From assembly GCA_949284415.1 (NCBI GenBank), contig CASDVM010000008.1, positions 62,001 to 126,000 on the forward strand: 64,000 bases of DNA, written 5' to 3'. Position 1 is the stretch's first letter, and every line of letters starts with the position of its first letter. Below the pieces are notes generated by a model. The model did not search any database, was not told where the DNA came from, and saw only the letters and a program-made list of their open reading frames with translations. This document shows, in pieces, positions 18,222 to 27,145 of this stretch. The DNA is from an uncultured bacterium. Its GTDB lineage: Bacteria > Cyanobacteriota > Vampirovibrionia > Gastranaerophilales > Gastranaerophilaceae. The translations under genes were made by a program, and so were the position numbers.

Positions 18222-18761
18222 TTACTCCAGATCAGATTTATCCATATAACCTATATATTTTAAATTTCTGTAAAGCCCGTCATAATCAAGACCGTACCCG
18301 ATAAGAAATTTATCATCAACTTCAAATCCGTAGTAATCCGGATCAACTTCGGTCAGCCTTGTTGCTTTTTTATCAAGAAGCGAACAAAATTTTGTTGATT
18401 TTGTATGAAAATTGCAGCTGATAAAATCAAGAAGAAATTTAGCAGTTAATCCTGTATCAACGATATCTTCTATAATTAAAACATTTTTACCGTTAATATC
18501 AGGAAGATCTATGTTTACGGCGTTCACTTTTCCTGAAGTTGAAGTGCCTCCGTTGTAGCTTGAAAGCCGTATAAATTCCATCTTTAACGGCATATTAAGA
18601 TGTTTGACAAGATCCACCGTGAACATTACAGCGCCTTTTAGAACACAAATAGCAATAACTTCTTCCCGCCCGTAAAATTTATTTAACTCATCAGCTATCT
18701 CTTTAATTCTTGATTGAATTTGTTTTTCGTCAAAAAGAATTTTTAATTTATTAATGTCCAT
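18222..18761 (-). CDS. hpt: Hypoxanthine phosphoribosyltransferase
   Basis: Salvages hypoxanthine/guanine to IMP/GMP with PRPP. The PRPP-binding loop reads VLIIEDIVDTGLTA (residues about 90-103) and the family's KLxxLF-type start and C-terminal VGYGLDY-like segment (IGYGLDYDGLYR) are present. 179 aa is standard. The tilS-hpt order with a 3-nt gap is a widely conserved pair. Confidence 0.95.
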   Translation of the reverse strand: MDINKLKILFDEKQIQSRIKEIADELNKFYGREEVIAICVLKGAVMFTVDLVKHLNMPLKMEFIRLSSYNGGTSTSGKVNAVNIDLPDINGKNVLIIEDIVDTGLTAKFLLDFISCNFHTKSTKFCSLLDKKATRLTEVDPDYYGFEVDDKFLIGYGLDYDGLYRNLKYIGYMDKSDLE

Positions 18762-18764
18762 AAC

Positions 18765-20030
18765 CTAACCTCTCTTTAATGTTAACACATGCGTTGGAGT
18801 ATTTACAACCTTGATTTTGTCATTCAACCCGACACCTGCAACCCACAAAACTTCATTATCTTTGCACAGAAGTATGAGCTTATCTTTTTTATGCGGCGGA
18901 ATTTTTTTTTCATTCAGATATTTTTTCAATTTTTGGGTACCTGATATCCCGAGCGGCTGAATTTTGTCGCCGTCTTTTCTATGTCTGAGTGTAAAATCAA
19001 TATCAGATAAATTTACAAAAGCTTTCAATTCGCTGTCCTGCGGGAATGAGTTTATTTCTTCCGAAAAAGGCTCTATAGTAAAGCTAAAATCTCCAAATTT
19101 ATATTCTCCGCAGTGTTTAATATTTATCTGTGATGTGTTTTTTTCTTCCGGTGAAATAATTTCGACAGTTGAATTATTTACAAAAAGCCATAAGCTTTCA
19201 TTTAAGGAAAATTTTTTCCCTGATTTTGAAGTTTTATTTTCTTCTATAAATTTTTGAATATTTTCAATTTTTTTGCGGTCGTATTCAATATTATAATCGC
19301 AGAGCATTTTATAAATAAGTCTTTTTTGCTCATGAGGCGCAGCGTTTAGAAGATTTTCAGGAAGATATGAATTAATCAGACAGTTGTCGTCAACAGCCAG
19401 CTCCGAAAGCGAATTAATCGCTCCTTTTACGTTTGGATTTATTTCTTTTAAGAGAGGTATTATTTTATTTCTTATAAGGTTTCTTTTGTATTTCGTATTA
19501 AAGTTTGAACTGTCAATATTAGGGGTTAAATTATTATCTTTGATATATTCTTCAATTTCACTTCTTGTAGTTTTTAAAAGCGGTCTGTAAAAGATTCCGC
19601 GATGTTCGCTTATACCCTGCAGCCCTATAGTTCCTGTGCCTTTAATAATTCTGTAAAGTACTGTTTCAGCATTGTCGTCAAAATTGTGAGCGGTAAAAAC
19701 TGCATTAGAATTAAACATTTCAGCGCATCTTTTGAAAAAATCATATCTTGCCTCACGCGCCGAAGTTTCAGTTTTTTCAATGCTGTCAGGCAGAATTTCA
19801 GAATAATATTTTATATTTCGGGATTTTGCAAAATTTTCACAGTTTTTTGCTTCTTTTAAACTTTCTTCTCCCCGCCAGTTGTGGTTGAGGTGAATCGCTA
19901 CTATATCTGTATTGAGTTTATATAAAATATCTAAAAGGCACATTGAATCATATCCGCCTGAAAATGCTACGATAAATGTGCCTGATAAATTATATTTTTC
20001 TATAAAATTTTTAACTCTGTCAATAATCAA
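18765..20030 (-). CDS. tilS: tRNA(Ile)-lysidine synthase
   Basis: Modifies the wobble C of tRNA-Ile(CAU) to lysidine so it reads AUA. The PP-loop ATP motif SGGYDS lies at residues 25-30; HLNHNWRGEES and TAHNFDDNAETVLYR are the family's N-domain motifs. The C-terminal TilS domain includes RHRKDGDKIQPLG. 421 aa is normal. The start overlaps the upstream Clp_N gene by 4 bp (ATGA), indicating coupling. Confidence 0.95.
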   Translation of the reverse strand: MIIDRVKNFIEKYNLSGTFIVAFSGGYDSMCLLDILYKLNTDIVAIHLNHNWRGEESLKEAKNCENFAKSRNIKYYSEILPDSIEKTETSAREARYDFFKRCAEMFNSNAVFTAHNFDDNAETVLYRIIKGTGTIGLQGISEHRGIFYRPLLKTTRSEIEEYIKDNNLTPNIDSSNFNTKYKRNLIRNKIIPLLKEINPNVKGAINSLSELAVDDNCLINSYLPENLLNAAPHEQKRLIYKMLCDYNIEYDRKKIENIQKFIEENKTSKSGKKFSLNESLWLFVNNSTVEIISPEEKNTSQINIKHCGEYKFGDFSFTIEPFSEEINSFPQDSELKAFVNLSDIDFTLRHRKDGDKIQPLGISGTQKLKKYLNEKKIPPHKKDKLILLCKDNEVLWVAGVGLNDKIKVVNTPTHVLTLKRG

Positions 20031-21391
20031 GCCTGTTGGAATTTTTTCACTCCTTCTTTAATTTCTACGGCATCAACTCCGAGCTGTTCAAGTGCTTTCA
20101 TCGCAAGAGAATCAGGTTCTGTTGTCAGTGCAAGAAGCATGTGCGCTGATTCTATCTTTTCTTTTTTATCTTTTTGGGCAAGTTCCCATGCCTTTTCAAG
20201 AACACGCTTTGCTCTTTCCGTAAAAATTATTTCCCTGTCATAATATTCGTTGCCGAAACCTATCATATTCTCGACTATTGCTCTTGCATCTTTCATTGTA
20301 ATTTCAAGCTCTGAAAGCACCTGCCCGCCGATTCCCGTACCTTCTCCGATAATTCCGAGCAAAAACATTTCCGTTCCTACAATATTGCGCCCGAGTCTTC
20401 GTGCTTCCTCTTTTGCAAGTCTTAAAATTGTCAGAGTTTCCGGCATCTGCTTTTCTATCGGCTTTATTATGCTGTGTGCAAGATCATCATCCTGTACTTT
20501 CAATTCTTTAAGGATTTCATAGGCAATACCGCGTTTTGTTTTCAGAAGCCCGAGTACTATATGTTCAGGCAATACAACTGATGATCCAAGCTCTTTTGCC
20601 GTCTGGAGCGCCATATTCATTGTGGTAAAAGCGTTAGGCGTAAATATAATCTGGCGTCCTTCGTATTCTGCCTGTCTGGATTGAATTTTTGCCAGTTTTT
20701 CTTCAAAGTTTTCACCTGTAACTCCGAATTTCTCAAATATTTTTGTTAATTCGGAGTCTTTATCTTCCAGTATAGAAGATAAAATCTGCTCTGTACCCAA
20801 AATTTCATAATTTGAGGTTGAAAGTTTTGCAACAGCGCGTTCAAAAACTTTTTCTGATTCTTTACTGTTGAATATGTTGTCTGTTTCCTGAGCTTTATTT
20901 TCCGGTGTTGCATTGTTTTCATCTATTTCAGGGTGATAAAGCCGTTTAATTTTTTTCTGGACAAGTTTTTCAAGCAGGTTTTTTGATTTATAGATATCAA
21001 ATCCCAGATTTTCAAGAATTTTGACATTGTTTGATTTTCTGTCTGAAATTACGGAAAGGAATAAATGTTCGTAAAGAATTGTCTGATGACCTGATTTGTT
21101 AGCCAGATCAAGTGTCTTTTTTAATATTTCCTTATATTCAATATCAAACGGCAGAGTAACCGTTTGAACGGTATTTCTCATATTCGAAGATACATACTTT
21201 TGAACTTCTTTTTCAAGTTTTTCATGTGTTATATCGTAAGATTTAAAAATTTTTAAGGAAATTCCTTTTGCTTCATCAAAAAGAGCCAGCAGCAGATATT
21301 CAGGAGCAACTTTTGAAGCTCCTGCTTCCTTTGCAAGTTTTTGAGATGTGCTTACGACATTTACCGCTTTTTCCGTAAATCTTTCAAACAA
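20027..21391 (-). CDS. Triple Clp_N-domain protein lacking an ATPase
   Basis: 454 residues made entirely of ClpA/ClpC-type N-domains. Residues 1-145 match ClpC at its start (MFERFTEKAVNVV, APEYLLLAL, YEHLFLSVI). Two more double repeats follow at about 175-315 (GTEQILSSIL, LPEHIVLGLL) and 325-454 (GTEMFLLGII, SAHMLLALT), making six half-repeats. There is no Walker motif or AAA+ domain anywhere. In Clp proteins these domains bind substrates and adaptors. A free set could act as an adaptor, decoy or substrate-tethering platform; this is inference. It lies in an operon with a free ClpX zinc domain. Confidence 0.9.
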   Translation of the reverse strand: MFERFTEKAVNVVSTSQKLAKEAGASKVAPEYLLLALFDEAKGISLKIFKSYDITHEKLEKEVQKYVSSNMRNTVQTVTLPFDIEYKEILKKTLDLANKSGHQTILYEHLFLSVISDRKSNNVKILENLGFDIYKSKNLLEKLVQKKIKRLYHPEIDENNATPENKAQETDNIFNSKESEKVFERAVAKLSTSNYEILGTEQILSSILEDKDSELTKIFEKFGVTGENFEEKLAKIQSRQAEYEGRQIIFTPNAFTTMNMALQTAKELGSSVVLPEHIVLGLLKTKRGIAYEILKELKVQDDDLAHSIIKPIEKQMPETLTILRLAKEEARRLGRNIVGTEMFLLGIIGEGTGIGGQVLSELEITMKDARAIVENMIGFGNEYYDREIIFTERAKRVLEKAWELAQKDKKEKIESAHMLLALTTEPDSLAMKALEQLGVDAVEIKEGVKKFQQA

Positions 21392-21394
21392 AAT

Positions 21395-21655
21395 TTATTC
21401 CTCGTCTTCGTCTTCCATGTTTTCAACGTATGCTGCGACTTTTTCAAATTCTTCATCATCGTCAATTGTTTCAAATAGATATTCATCACCATCTTTTGAT
21501 AATCTCATCAGAACAACTTCATCTCCTTCTTCTTCCTCAACAGGGAGTAAAAGAGCATATTCCTGTTCGTCAACTTCAACAATATCGAACAATTCAAATT
21601 TAATTACGTTGCCGTTTTCGTCAATAGTTTCAATTATTTGATCTTCATCTGCCAT
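21395..21655 (-). CDS. DUF1292 (YrzB-like) acidic protein
   Basis: 86 residues, strongly acidic. The core ENGNVIKFELFDIVEVDEQEY, split by a turn before YALLLPVEE, is the DUF1292 beta-sheet domain. Genes of this family usually sit next to ruvX, as here. Biochemical role unknown. An A/G-rich AGGAAAAATAA stretch precedes the ATG. Confidence 0.88.
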   Translation of the reverse strand: MADEDQIIETIDENGNVIKFELFDIVEVDEQEYALLLPVEEEEGDEVVLMRLSKDGDEYLFETIDDDEEFEKVAAYVENMEDEDEE

Positions 21656-21689
21656 TTTTTATTTTTCCTTTCTTTTTACAAATTTTATT

Positions 21690-22091
21690 CTAGCATCTTG
21701 CAAGGTACTGTTCAAGTATAATACAAGCGCTTTCAATATCAACCAGTCCTTTGTTTTTTGTAAAGTCTATTTTTTTTGCCCGTAAATTCTCTTCTGCCGT
21801 GTCTGAGGTTAGTCTTTCATCTTCAAAAATTATTTCTACGCCGTGAATTTTTGATGCAAAATCTTTACAATCTTTTGCCTGTGCCCCCTGACTTCCGTCC
21901 ATATTGTACGGAATACCTGCTACCAGTTTTTTTACGTTATTTTCTTTTATGATTTTTTGAATTTCTTCAATAGCTTTGTCTTCAGGCTGCCTTTGAATGC
22001 AGGAATGACCGTTTGCAAGTATTAAAAGATAGTCGCTCAAAGCAACTCCAATTCTTTTTGTCCCGATATCAAGCGCCATTACTTTGTACAT
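21690..22091 (-). CDS. ruvX: Putative pre-16S rRNA nuclease / Holliday junction resolvase
   Basis: 133 residues with the RNase H-like fold signature MALDIGTKRIGVALSD (residues 4-19), a second acidic strand EIIFEDERLTS and the C-terminal Asp in DIESACIILEQYL. YqgF/RuvX trims the 5' end of 16S rRNA in E. coli and resembles RuvC resolvases. It is 1 nt after the helical-repeat gene and 34 nt before DUF1292. Confidence 0.93.
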   Translation of the reverse strand: MYKVMALDIGTKRIGVALSDYLLILANGHSCIQRQPEDKAIEEIQKIIKENNVKKLVAGIPYNMDGSQGAQAKDCKDFASKIHGVEIIFEDERLTSDTAEENLRAKKIDFTKNKGLVDIESACIILEQYLARC

Positions 22092-22092
22092 T

Positions 22093-23607
22093 TTATTTTA
22101 CCCACATATCTTCTATATCTTTTATACGTTCCTTATTTTGCAGTGAAAAGTAGTATTCATATATACTTTTTCTCAAAATATTTTTGAACAATTCTCTTAT
22201 CAGCTTTTTATCATTATATAAGGAATATAAATTTTGTGCAGATTTTTCATCTTTTGCCAGATGTTTTAAAAGTGCGCAGGTCAATATTCTTTCTTTCCAT
22301 ACAGTGTATTCTTGCGGGAAAAATACTTTTTCAACATTTTCATCAATGAATTTATCAAATTTATCTGACGGTAAGTCATTAATATTGTTTAAAAAATCTT
22401 CAAATTCATCGCTGTATGTGCCGTTTAAAAACCAGTAATCAGTAAAATCGTATTTTAAAATATCTTCAAACTCTTTTTTTGAAAGTTCTTTCACTTTATA
22501 TTCAAGTTTCAGCGGTGCAGAGTCTATATCAGCGAGAAGTGTACGCCAGCAGATGTATTCATAAGGCATATTGTGTTTTGACAATTTTTCAGCTTTTTCG
22601 AGTACGGATTTTAAAATTCCTGGTTCAAGATCAAGTGCTCTCTGTCCCCTGTAAAATCTTTCAATTATTGCGTTGCATTCAAATTGTGTTATTTCGTTAA
22701 AGCCAAAACAGTCTCGAATTCCTTTATAGTCATCAATTACAACAGCTACAAACTGAACTTTGCCCGATTTATTCATTCTTGATATTATTACGGCCTGGTT
22801 TCCATGACCGTCAGGATAAGTTATGCAGAATTTATAAGGCTTAGAATTTTTTAACAGGTTTTTATAAAATTCATGTGAATTATCTTCTCTTATTCCGCCA
22901 AGTTTTAAAACAGACAGATTTTTCTTAATACATGAAACAAGATTATCCTGTGCAAATTCAAGCGCGCTGTTTAGGGCATGGTATGCCAGCTGTGATTTGG
23001 AGTTTCCTAAAATTTCAAGCGCTGTTTTGCCTGTTTGTGTATATGGCATTGACAAAAATACGGGAACAAGAAGATTTGCAAGCTCATCTTTATCGTAATC
23101 GGCTCCGAGAGATTTTAGCAGAACTATTCTGTCATCTTCTCCCAGTGAGTTTAGAAAATCCAGGAAATCAATTTGAACTTCCGGATTTACAATTGCATTA
23201 TCCAGAATTCTTTTTGTATCTGAATCTATAAGTTCATCAGGGTTATCAAGATATTTGCCGCATTCTTCGTAAGACCAGTCTGTGTCGATGTCTCTCAATA
23301 AATCAAGTGCAAAAATTTTTGCCTGATTTGAAGTTATACTGCTTTTTATAATATTCCATAAATGTTCGGTTAATTCGTCTTTTGTGCAGTATCTTAAAAG
23401 CAAAAATTTTAAAAGCGCCGCATTATGATTCGTATTATTAATTTCTTTAAATAGAAGTTTTACAATAATTTTTTTGTCATTTTGAGAATCAAGAGTGCGT
23501 AAATTTACTGCATAATTTTCAAAATCATTAACCCCTTTTAAAGTTTCAAATATTTTCGCTATTTCTGCCTTAATTTCAAACGGATTAAGACCGTGATTGT
23601 CTGTCAT
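22093..23607 (-). CDS. Helical-repeat (HEAT-like) hypothetical protein
   Basis: 504 residues, almost all alpha-helical by composition. The first 250 look like consecutive HEAT/ARM-type helix pairs (for example [20 protein letters not shown] and [19 protein letters not shown]). A central beta-like patch [20 protein letters not shown] is followed by another helical domain. No enzyme motif. It overlaps the ClpX-zinc-domain gene by 4 bp and is followed 1 nt later by ruvX. A scaffold or recognition role with the Clp-type domains is a guess from context. Confidence 0.75.
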   Translation of the reverse strand: MTDNHGLNPFEIKAEIAKIFETLKGVNDFENYAVNLRTLDSQNDKKIIVKLLFKEINNTNHNAALLKFLLLRYCTKDELTEHLWNIIKSSITSNQAKIFALDLLRDIDTDWSYEECGKYLDNPDELIDSDTKRILDNAIVNPEVQIDFLDFLNSLGEDDRIVLLKSLGADYDKDELANLLVPVFLSMPYTQTGKTALEILGNSKSQLAYHALNSALEFAQDNLVSCIKKNLSVLKLGGIREDNSHEFYKNLLKNSKPYKFCITYPDGHGNQAVIISRMNKSGKVQFVAVVIDDYKGIRDCFGFNEITQFECNAIIERFYRGQRALDLEPGILKSVLEKAEKLSKHNMPYEYICWRTLLADIDSAPLKLEYKVKELSKKEFEDILKYDFTDYWFLNGTYSDEFEDFLNNINDLPSDKFDKFIDENVEKVFFPQEYTVWKERILTCALLKHLAKDEKSAQNLYSLYNDKKLIRELFKNILRKSIYEYYFSLQNKERIKDIEDMWVK

Positions 23608-23870
23608 TTACGAGCCTTTCCCCAGAAAGCATCCAGTATTGCCTGTGCTTCGGCAGACGGCATTCTGTCGTTCAAAATTAAATACTGTACAGCAATCATT
23701 GCGCATTCGGAACATATATTAACACCGGGACCCTGTACCATTTTTAAAACCTGAGTATTCGGCCTTCCGCAAAAACTGCAGTATACAAGATCGTCATCTT
23801 TACGTTCGTTGTGTTGCTCTGATGATTTTTCCCGTTTTGCCCCTAATTTAATCACTTTGTCTTCTGACAT
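23604..23870 (-). CDS. Free-standing ClpX-type zinc-binding domain protein
   Basis: 88 residues. Residues 28-65 carry [20 protein letters not shown] followed by [10 protein letters not shown]: four Cys in the CxxC-n-CxxC spacing of the ClpX N-terminal C4 zinc domain, which binds substrates and adaptors and dimerises. The AAA+ part of ClpX is missing; the frame ends normally about 20 residues later. It heads the operon that also encodes the triple Clp_N protein. A true clpX elsewhere is expected but not in this window. Confidence 0.88.
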   Translation of the reverse strand: MSEDKVIKLGAKREKSSEQHNERKDDDLVYCSFCGRPNTQVLKMVQGPGVNICSECAMIAVQYLILNDRMPSAEAQAILDAFWGKARK

Positions 23871-23916
23871 ATTTTAACCTCACATGTTCATATTTGTAAC
23901 TTTTATTTATACAAAT

Positions 23917-23945
23917 TTGCCAAAAATCTGCGGTTATTTTATAAT
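23917..23945 (+). promoter_or_regulatory. Sigma-70-type promoter of the TPR lipoprotein-lgt unit
   Basis: TTGCCA, 17-nt spacer, TATAAT; a leader of about 30 nt holds a GAGG ribosome site before ATG 23982. Confidence 0.7.
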
Positions 23946-23981
23946 AAAAATCACAAATAATTTTATGAGGTTGATTATAAC

Positions 23982-24578
23982 ATGAAAAAAGCTTTTTTAC
24001 TAGCAAGTATCTTGTTTATTTCTGTAATTTCAACGGCATGTATAAATAATTTTGCGATACAGGAATTAAACAACAGAGCAAAAGATTTCATGGATAAAGG
24101 AGATTACGCATCAGCAATTGAGCGCTTGAAATCCAGTGCGGATTTAGACGGAAGTATTTTTGAAACGCAGTATAATCTTGCAGTTGCTTATACAAAAGCT
24201 GAAGATTATGCAAATGCTATTCAGGCTTACAATAATGCGATAAAATTAAATCCTGATTTTCCTGACGCATATTATTCTCTGGCTGTATGCGAAGAAAATC
24301 TGGCAAAAGATATTATATCGGGTGATGTTATCGTAAATGACGATGATTCTATTCAAAGGGCTGATCAATCCTCAGAAACGGCTTCCGTATCAGAACAGGA
24401 AACTGCAGAAAGAACGCTTTCAGAAAACAGCAAAAAAATGCTCACTTCTCTTCTGGGTAATTCAATATCTGATTATAGAATATATCTTGATAAGAGCGGA
24501 ACATCAGATGACAGGGCCTATGTTGAGGATAAGGTTAAAGAACTTGAATATTTGCTTGCAAAATATACGGTGAAGTAA
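23982..24578 (+). CDS. TPR-repeat probable lipoprotein
   Basis: 198 residues. The N-terminal signal sequence (KKAFLLASILFISVISTAC) ends in a Cys with a lipobox-like but imperfect -3 position (Ser). At least two TPR units follow (FETQYNLAVAYTKAEDYANA, FPDAYYSLAVCEENLA), then a Ser/Glu-rich linker and a C-terminal helix. Likely attached to a membrane in the envelope as a protein-interaction module. The next gene, 2 nt later, is lgt, the enzyme that would lipidate it. Confidence 0.82.
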   Translation: MKKAFLLASILFISVISTACINNFAIQELNNRAKDFMDKGDYASAIERLKSSADLDGSIFETQYNLAVAYTKAEDYANAIQAYNNAIKLNPDFPDAYYSLAVCEENLAKDIISGDVIVNDDDSIQRADQSSETASVSEQETAERTLSENSKKMLTSLLGNSISDYRIYLDKSGTSDDRAYVEDKVKELEYLLAKYTVK

Positions 24579-24580
24579 TT

Positions 24581-25369
24581 ATGTTTCAGTCTCCCGGGGA
24601 TGTTGCATTTAGAATTTTAGGTTTTCCTGTTTATTATTATGGAATTATACTTGCTTTTTCCATTCTCACGGGTGTATATACTGCATATCTGCTTTATAAA
24701 AAATTTTATGATGAAATAAACGCAAAAAAGATAATTGATTTTTCTCCTTTTATAATAATTACGGGTATTATAGGCGCAAGATTGTATTATTGCTGTGTAA
24801 ATTATTCCTATTATATAAATCATCCCCTTGAGATTTTTTATATAAGGCAGGGCGGTTTGTCTGTTCATGGAATGATAATTGTCGGAATTTTTTCTTTATT
24901 TGTATTTTCAAAAATTTATAAAATGTCTTTCTTAAAACTTATTGATGTTTTTTTGTGCGGAACTGCTTTAGGGCAGAGTATCGGAAGATGGGGGAATTTT
25001 TTTAATTCGGAAGCTTTCGGTACTCCTACAAATCTCCCGTGGAAATTGTATATCCCTGTATCTGACAGACCTATTCAATATATAGGATATGAATATTTTC
25101 ATCCTGCTTTTTTGTATGAGAGTATTTTAGATCTGGTTATTTTTATTATTCTCTTGCTTTTATTTAAGAAAGTTTCTAAGCATCCGGGGGTGCTTGCTTG
25201 TATTTATTTAATATTGTATTCTCTTGTGAGAATTTCGGTAGAATATTTGCGAATTGACAGTGTGCTTAATATTTCAGGTATTCCCGTTGCGCAGATAATG
25301 TCTCTGATATTAATTTTGGCAGCGTCAATATTTATGATTTTTATTCTTTATAAAGATAAGGCAGACTGA
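24581..25369 (+). CDS. lgt: Prolipoprotein diacylglyceryl transferase
   Basis: Transfers diacylglycerol from phosphatidylglycerol to the lipobox Cys of prolipoproteins in the inner membrane. 262 residues, seven hydrophobic helices. Family motifs: RQGGLSVHGMIIVG (residues 87-100) and the Lgt signature GQSIGRWGNFFNSEAFG (about 129-145), containing the essential Arg. Directly follows the TPR lipoprotein. Confidence 0.96.
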   Translation: MFQSPGDVAFRILGFPVYYYGIILAFSILTGVYTAYLLYKKFYDEINAKKIIDFSPFIIITGIIGARLYYCCVNYSYYINHPLEIFYIRQGGLSVHGMIIVGIFSLFVFSKIYKMSFLKLIDVFLCGTALGQSIGRWGNFFNSEAFGTPTNLPWKLYIPVSDRPIQYIGYEYFHPAFLYESILDLVIFIILLLLFKKVSKHPGVLACIYLILYSLVRISVEYLRIDSVLNISGIPVAQIMSLILILAASIFMIFILYKDKAD

Positions 25370-25406
25370 TATTGATTTTTGATGAAGTTTATTTTTTAAT
25401 TAAATT

Positions 25407-26582
25407 ATGATAAATAAATTACCCCGAAATAAAAAAGCCCTTTTGTGGTTAAGCGGAGGGCATTTTATAAATGATATCTATACAGGTGTGCTGAATCCTA
25501 TTATGCCGTTCATTGCAGCGAAAATCGGAATTTCGATGGCTTTTGCAACAATAATACTGACGATTTCTCATATCTTTTCATCGCTCTTACAGCCGTTATT
25601 CGGATATTTCGCTGATAATATAGTAAAACGCTCTTTTATTTTCTGGGGGTTGATACTTTCATCAATTTTTATACCGCTCTCTGCTCTGGCACATAACCCG
25701 TTTATCCTTATTTTATTTATAATTATCGGAAGTATAGGTTCAAGTCTTTTTCACCCGCAGGCTCTGGGATTTGCATCGCGATTTGCCGATAAAGAAACTG
25801 CCGGAAAAGCTATGGCTGTTTTTGTCGCTATGGGAACTTTGGGGTATTCATGCGGACCTGTTGTCTCATCTGCCATAACACAGTTTCTCGGTATGCCTAA
25901 AATGCCTTTGATGACTGTATTAGGTGTTTGCTGGGCGTTTTTAATGTTTATATTTGTCCCGAAATTATCCTTAACCGAGCCGATAAAAACAAAAATTAAT
26001 TTTAAGACAGCTTTCAAAAGAATTTTAACTAACAGAAAATTAAATATTTTAAATGTTATAGCTATGCTGAAAACAATGATTATGTCTGCATGTTTTATTC
26101 TTTTGCCTTTTTTGTGGAAAAGCATGGGATATAAGCCTTTTTATATAGGAACAGCATTATTTTTATTTATTTTTGCAGGCGGTATAGGATCCTTAATCAG
26201 CAGTCATATTGAGAAAAAAATAGGTGCTGCAAATGTATTTTATATTTCTATGATATCGACTCTGCCATTAATGATATTGTTTATAATGCTTTGTTCTTCT
26301 CATTCTTTGATATCGCTTGTTATTTTTATAATAACCGGTTTTGTTACAATGATGGCAACTCCAGTTACAATGATTATGGCCCAGAATGTTCTGCCTGAAT
26401 ATAAAAGTATAATTTCCGGTTTTATAAACGGTTTTTCATGGGGGATAGTTGCAATTGTTATGTCTATGCTGGGCTTTGTTGCCGAAAAATTCGGGATTAC
26501 AAATGTTCTTCTGTTTGTTTCTGTAATTCCTGCCGTATGTTCCGTTCTTGTAAAAGAGCTATTTAAAAAAGAAAACGATTAA
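25407..26582 (+). CDS. MFS transporter, fosmidomycin-resistance (Fsr) type
   Basis: 391 residues with 12 predicted membrane helices. The first helix region GGHFINDIYTGVLNPIMPF is characteristic of the Fsr subgroup, and the helix 2-3 loop (QPLFGYFADN) is the MFS motif A region. Likely a proton-driven efflux protein; substrate unknown. It ends 4 bp inside the convergent small gene. Confidence 0.88.
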   Translation: MINKLPRNKKALLWLSGGHFINDIYTGVLNPIMPFIAAKIGISMAFATIILTISHIFSSLLQPLFGYFADNIVKRSFIFWGLILSSIFIPLSALAHNPFILILFIIIGSIGSSLFHPQALGFASRFADKETAGKAMAVFVAMGTLGYSCGPVVSSAITQFLGMPKMPLMTVLGVCWAFLMFIFVPKLSLTEPIKTKINFKTAFKRILTNRKLNILNVIAMLKTMIMSACFILLPFLWKSMGYKPFYIGTALFLFIFAGGIGSLISSHIEKKIGAANVFYISMISTLPLMILFIMLCSSHSLISLVIFIITGFVTMMATPVTMIMAQNVLPEYKSIISGFINGFSWGIVAIVMSMLGFVAEKFGITNVLLFVSVIPAVCSVLVKELFKKEND

Positions 26583-26857
26583 GCTAAAAGATTCAAAGAT
26601 TTGTTTATTTTATTATTTTGATGTTTAGAAGCCATTTTTTCCTGCAGATAAGCGACATTATAAAGTAATTTATTAGTGAGAAGATCAAGACTGAGCTGTT
26701 TATCCATTTTGTTAAGCATGCTCAAATCGTGCTCGCCGCCAAAAGTATGCTTATTATTAACAGCATTCAACATTGAATTCTGTGCCTGCATCGATGCAAA
26801 TGCTGTGTTATTCATTATATTTACTGCGTTAAAACGAGCGATGGACGAAACTAACAT
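26579..26857 (-). CDS. Small helical hypothetical protein
   Basis: 92 residues from the ATG at 26857, chosen over an upstream in-frame start because CAGGAG lies 7 nt before it. Sequence is Met/Asn/Leu-rich and helical, no signal peptide, ending NKINKSLNLLA. Similar in feel to the 54-residue protein at 6108. The AT palindrome at 26967 is upstream but points the other way and is 110 bp off, so it may not serve this gene. Function unknown. Confidence 0.65.
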   Translation of the reverse strand: MLVSSIARFNAVNIMNNTAFASMQAQNSMLNAVNNKHTFGGEHDLSMLNKMDKQLSLDLLTNKLLYNVAYLQEKMASKHQNNKINKSLNLLA

Positions 26858-26966
26858 TCCTAACTCCTGTACATCTCCTACCTTATTAAGTATAAAACAG
26901 TATAAAAATAAAATCAAGTATTAATTTTTGTAACAAATAGGTTAATCACTGAAATTAGATAAATAA

Positions 26967-26983
26967 TATATACTTTATATATA
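26967..26983 (+). promoter_or_regulatory. 17-bp AT palindrome TATATACTTTATATATA
   Basis: Exact copy. By the orientation seen at the four protein genes, it would drive rightward transcription into a gene-free stretch that ends at a terminator (27064-27087). Confidence 0.6.
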
Positions 26984-26992
26984 TAAGCAGTT

Positions 26993-27087
26993 TAAATAAG
27001 ACGAGAGATATTAAAAGAGAGAGTATTAAATTCCTATTCCTACCTTCCTAAAAACAAAATTTTTACCCCGATAAGGGGTATTTTTTT
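26993..27087 (+). ncRNA. Candidate small RNA (AT-palindrome driven)
   Basis: Between the palindrome and a clean terminator lies about 95 nt with no ATG frame. It has a purine-rich 5' part (GAGAGATATTAAAAGAGAGAG) split by As and a pyrimidine-rich unpaired segment (TTCCTATTCCTACCTTCCT) that could pair with ribosome-binding sites. Start is inferred, not observed. Confidence 0.4.
27064..27087 (+). terminator. Rho-independent terminator
   Basis: TACCCC-GATAA-GGGGTA hairpin followed by seven Ts on the plus strand. The minus-strand reading has no T-run, so it serves a rightward transcript although no plus-strand protein gene precedes it. Confidence 0.75.
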
Positions 27088-27092
27088 GCGTG

Positions 27093-27120
27093 AAAAAGCC
27101 GTCTTTAAATAGACGGCTTT
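27093..27120 (-). terminator. Rho-independent terminator of pyk
   Basis: A 10-bp perfect stem (AAAGCCGTCT / AGACGGCTTT, 6-nt loop) 26 nt after the pyk stop; the minus-strand reading continues into TTTTT. Confidence 0.75.
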
Positions 27121-27145
27121 CCGATATTATTTTTTTTGCATCTTA

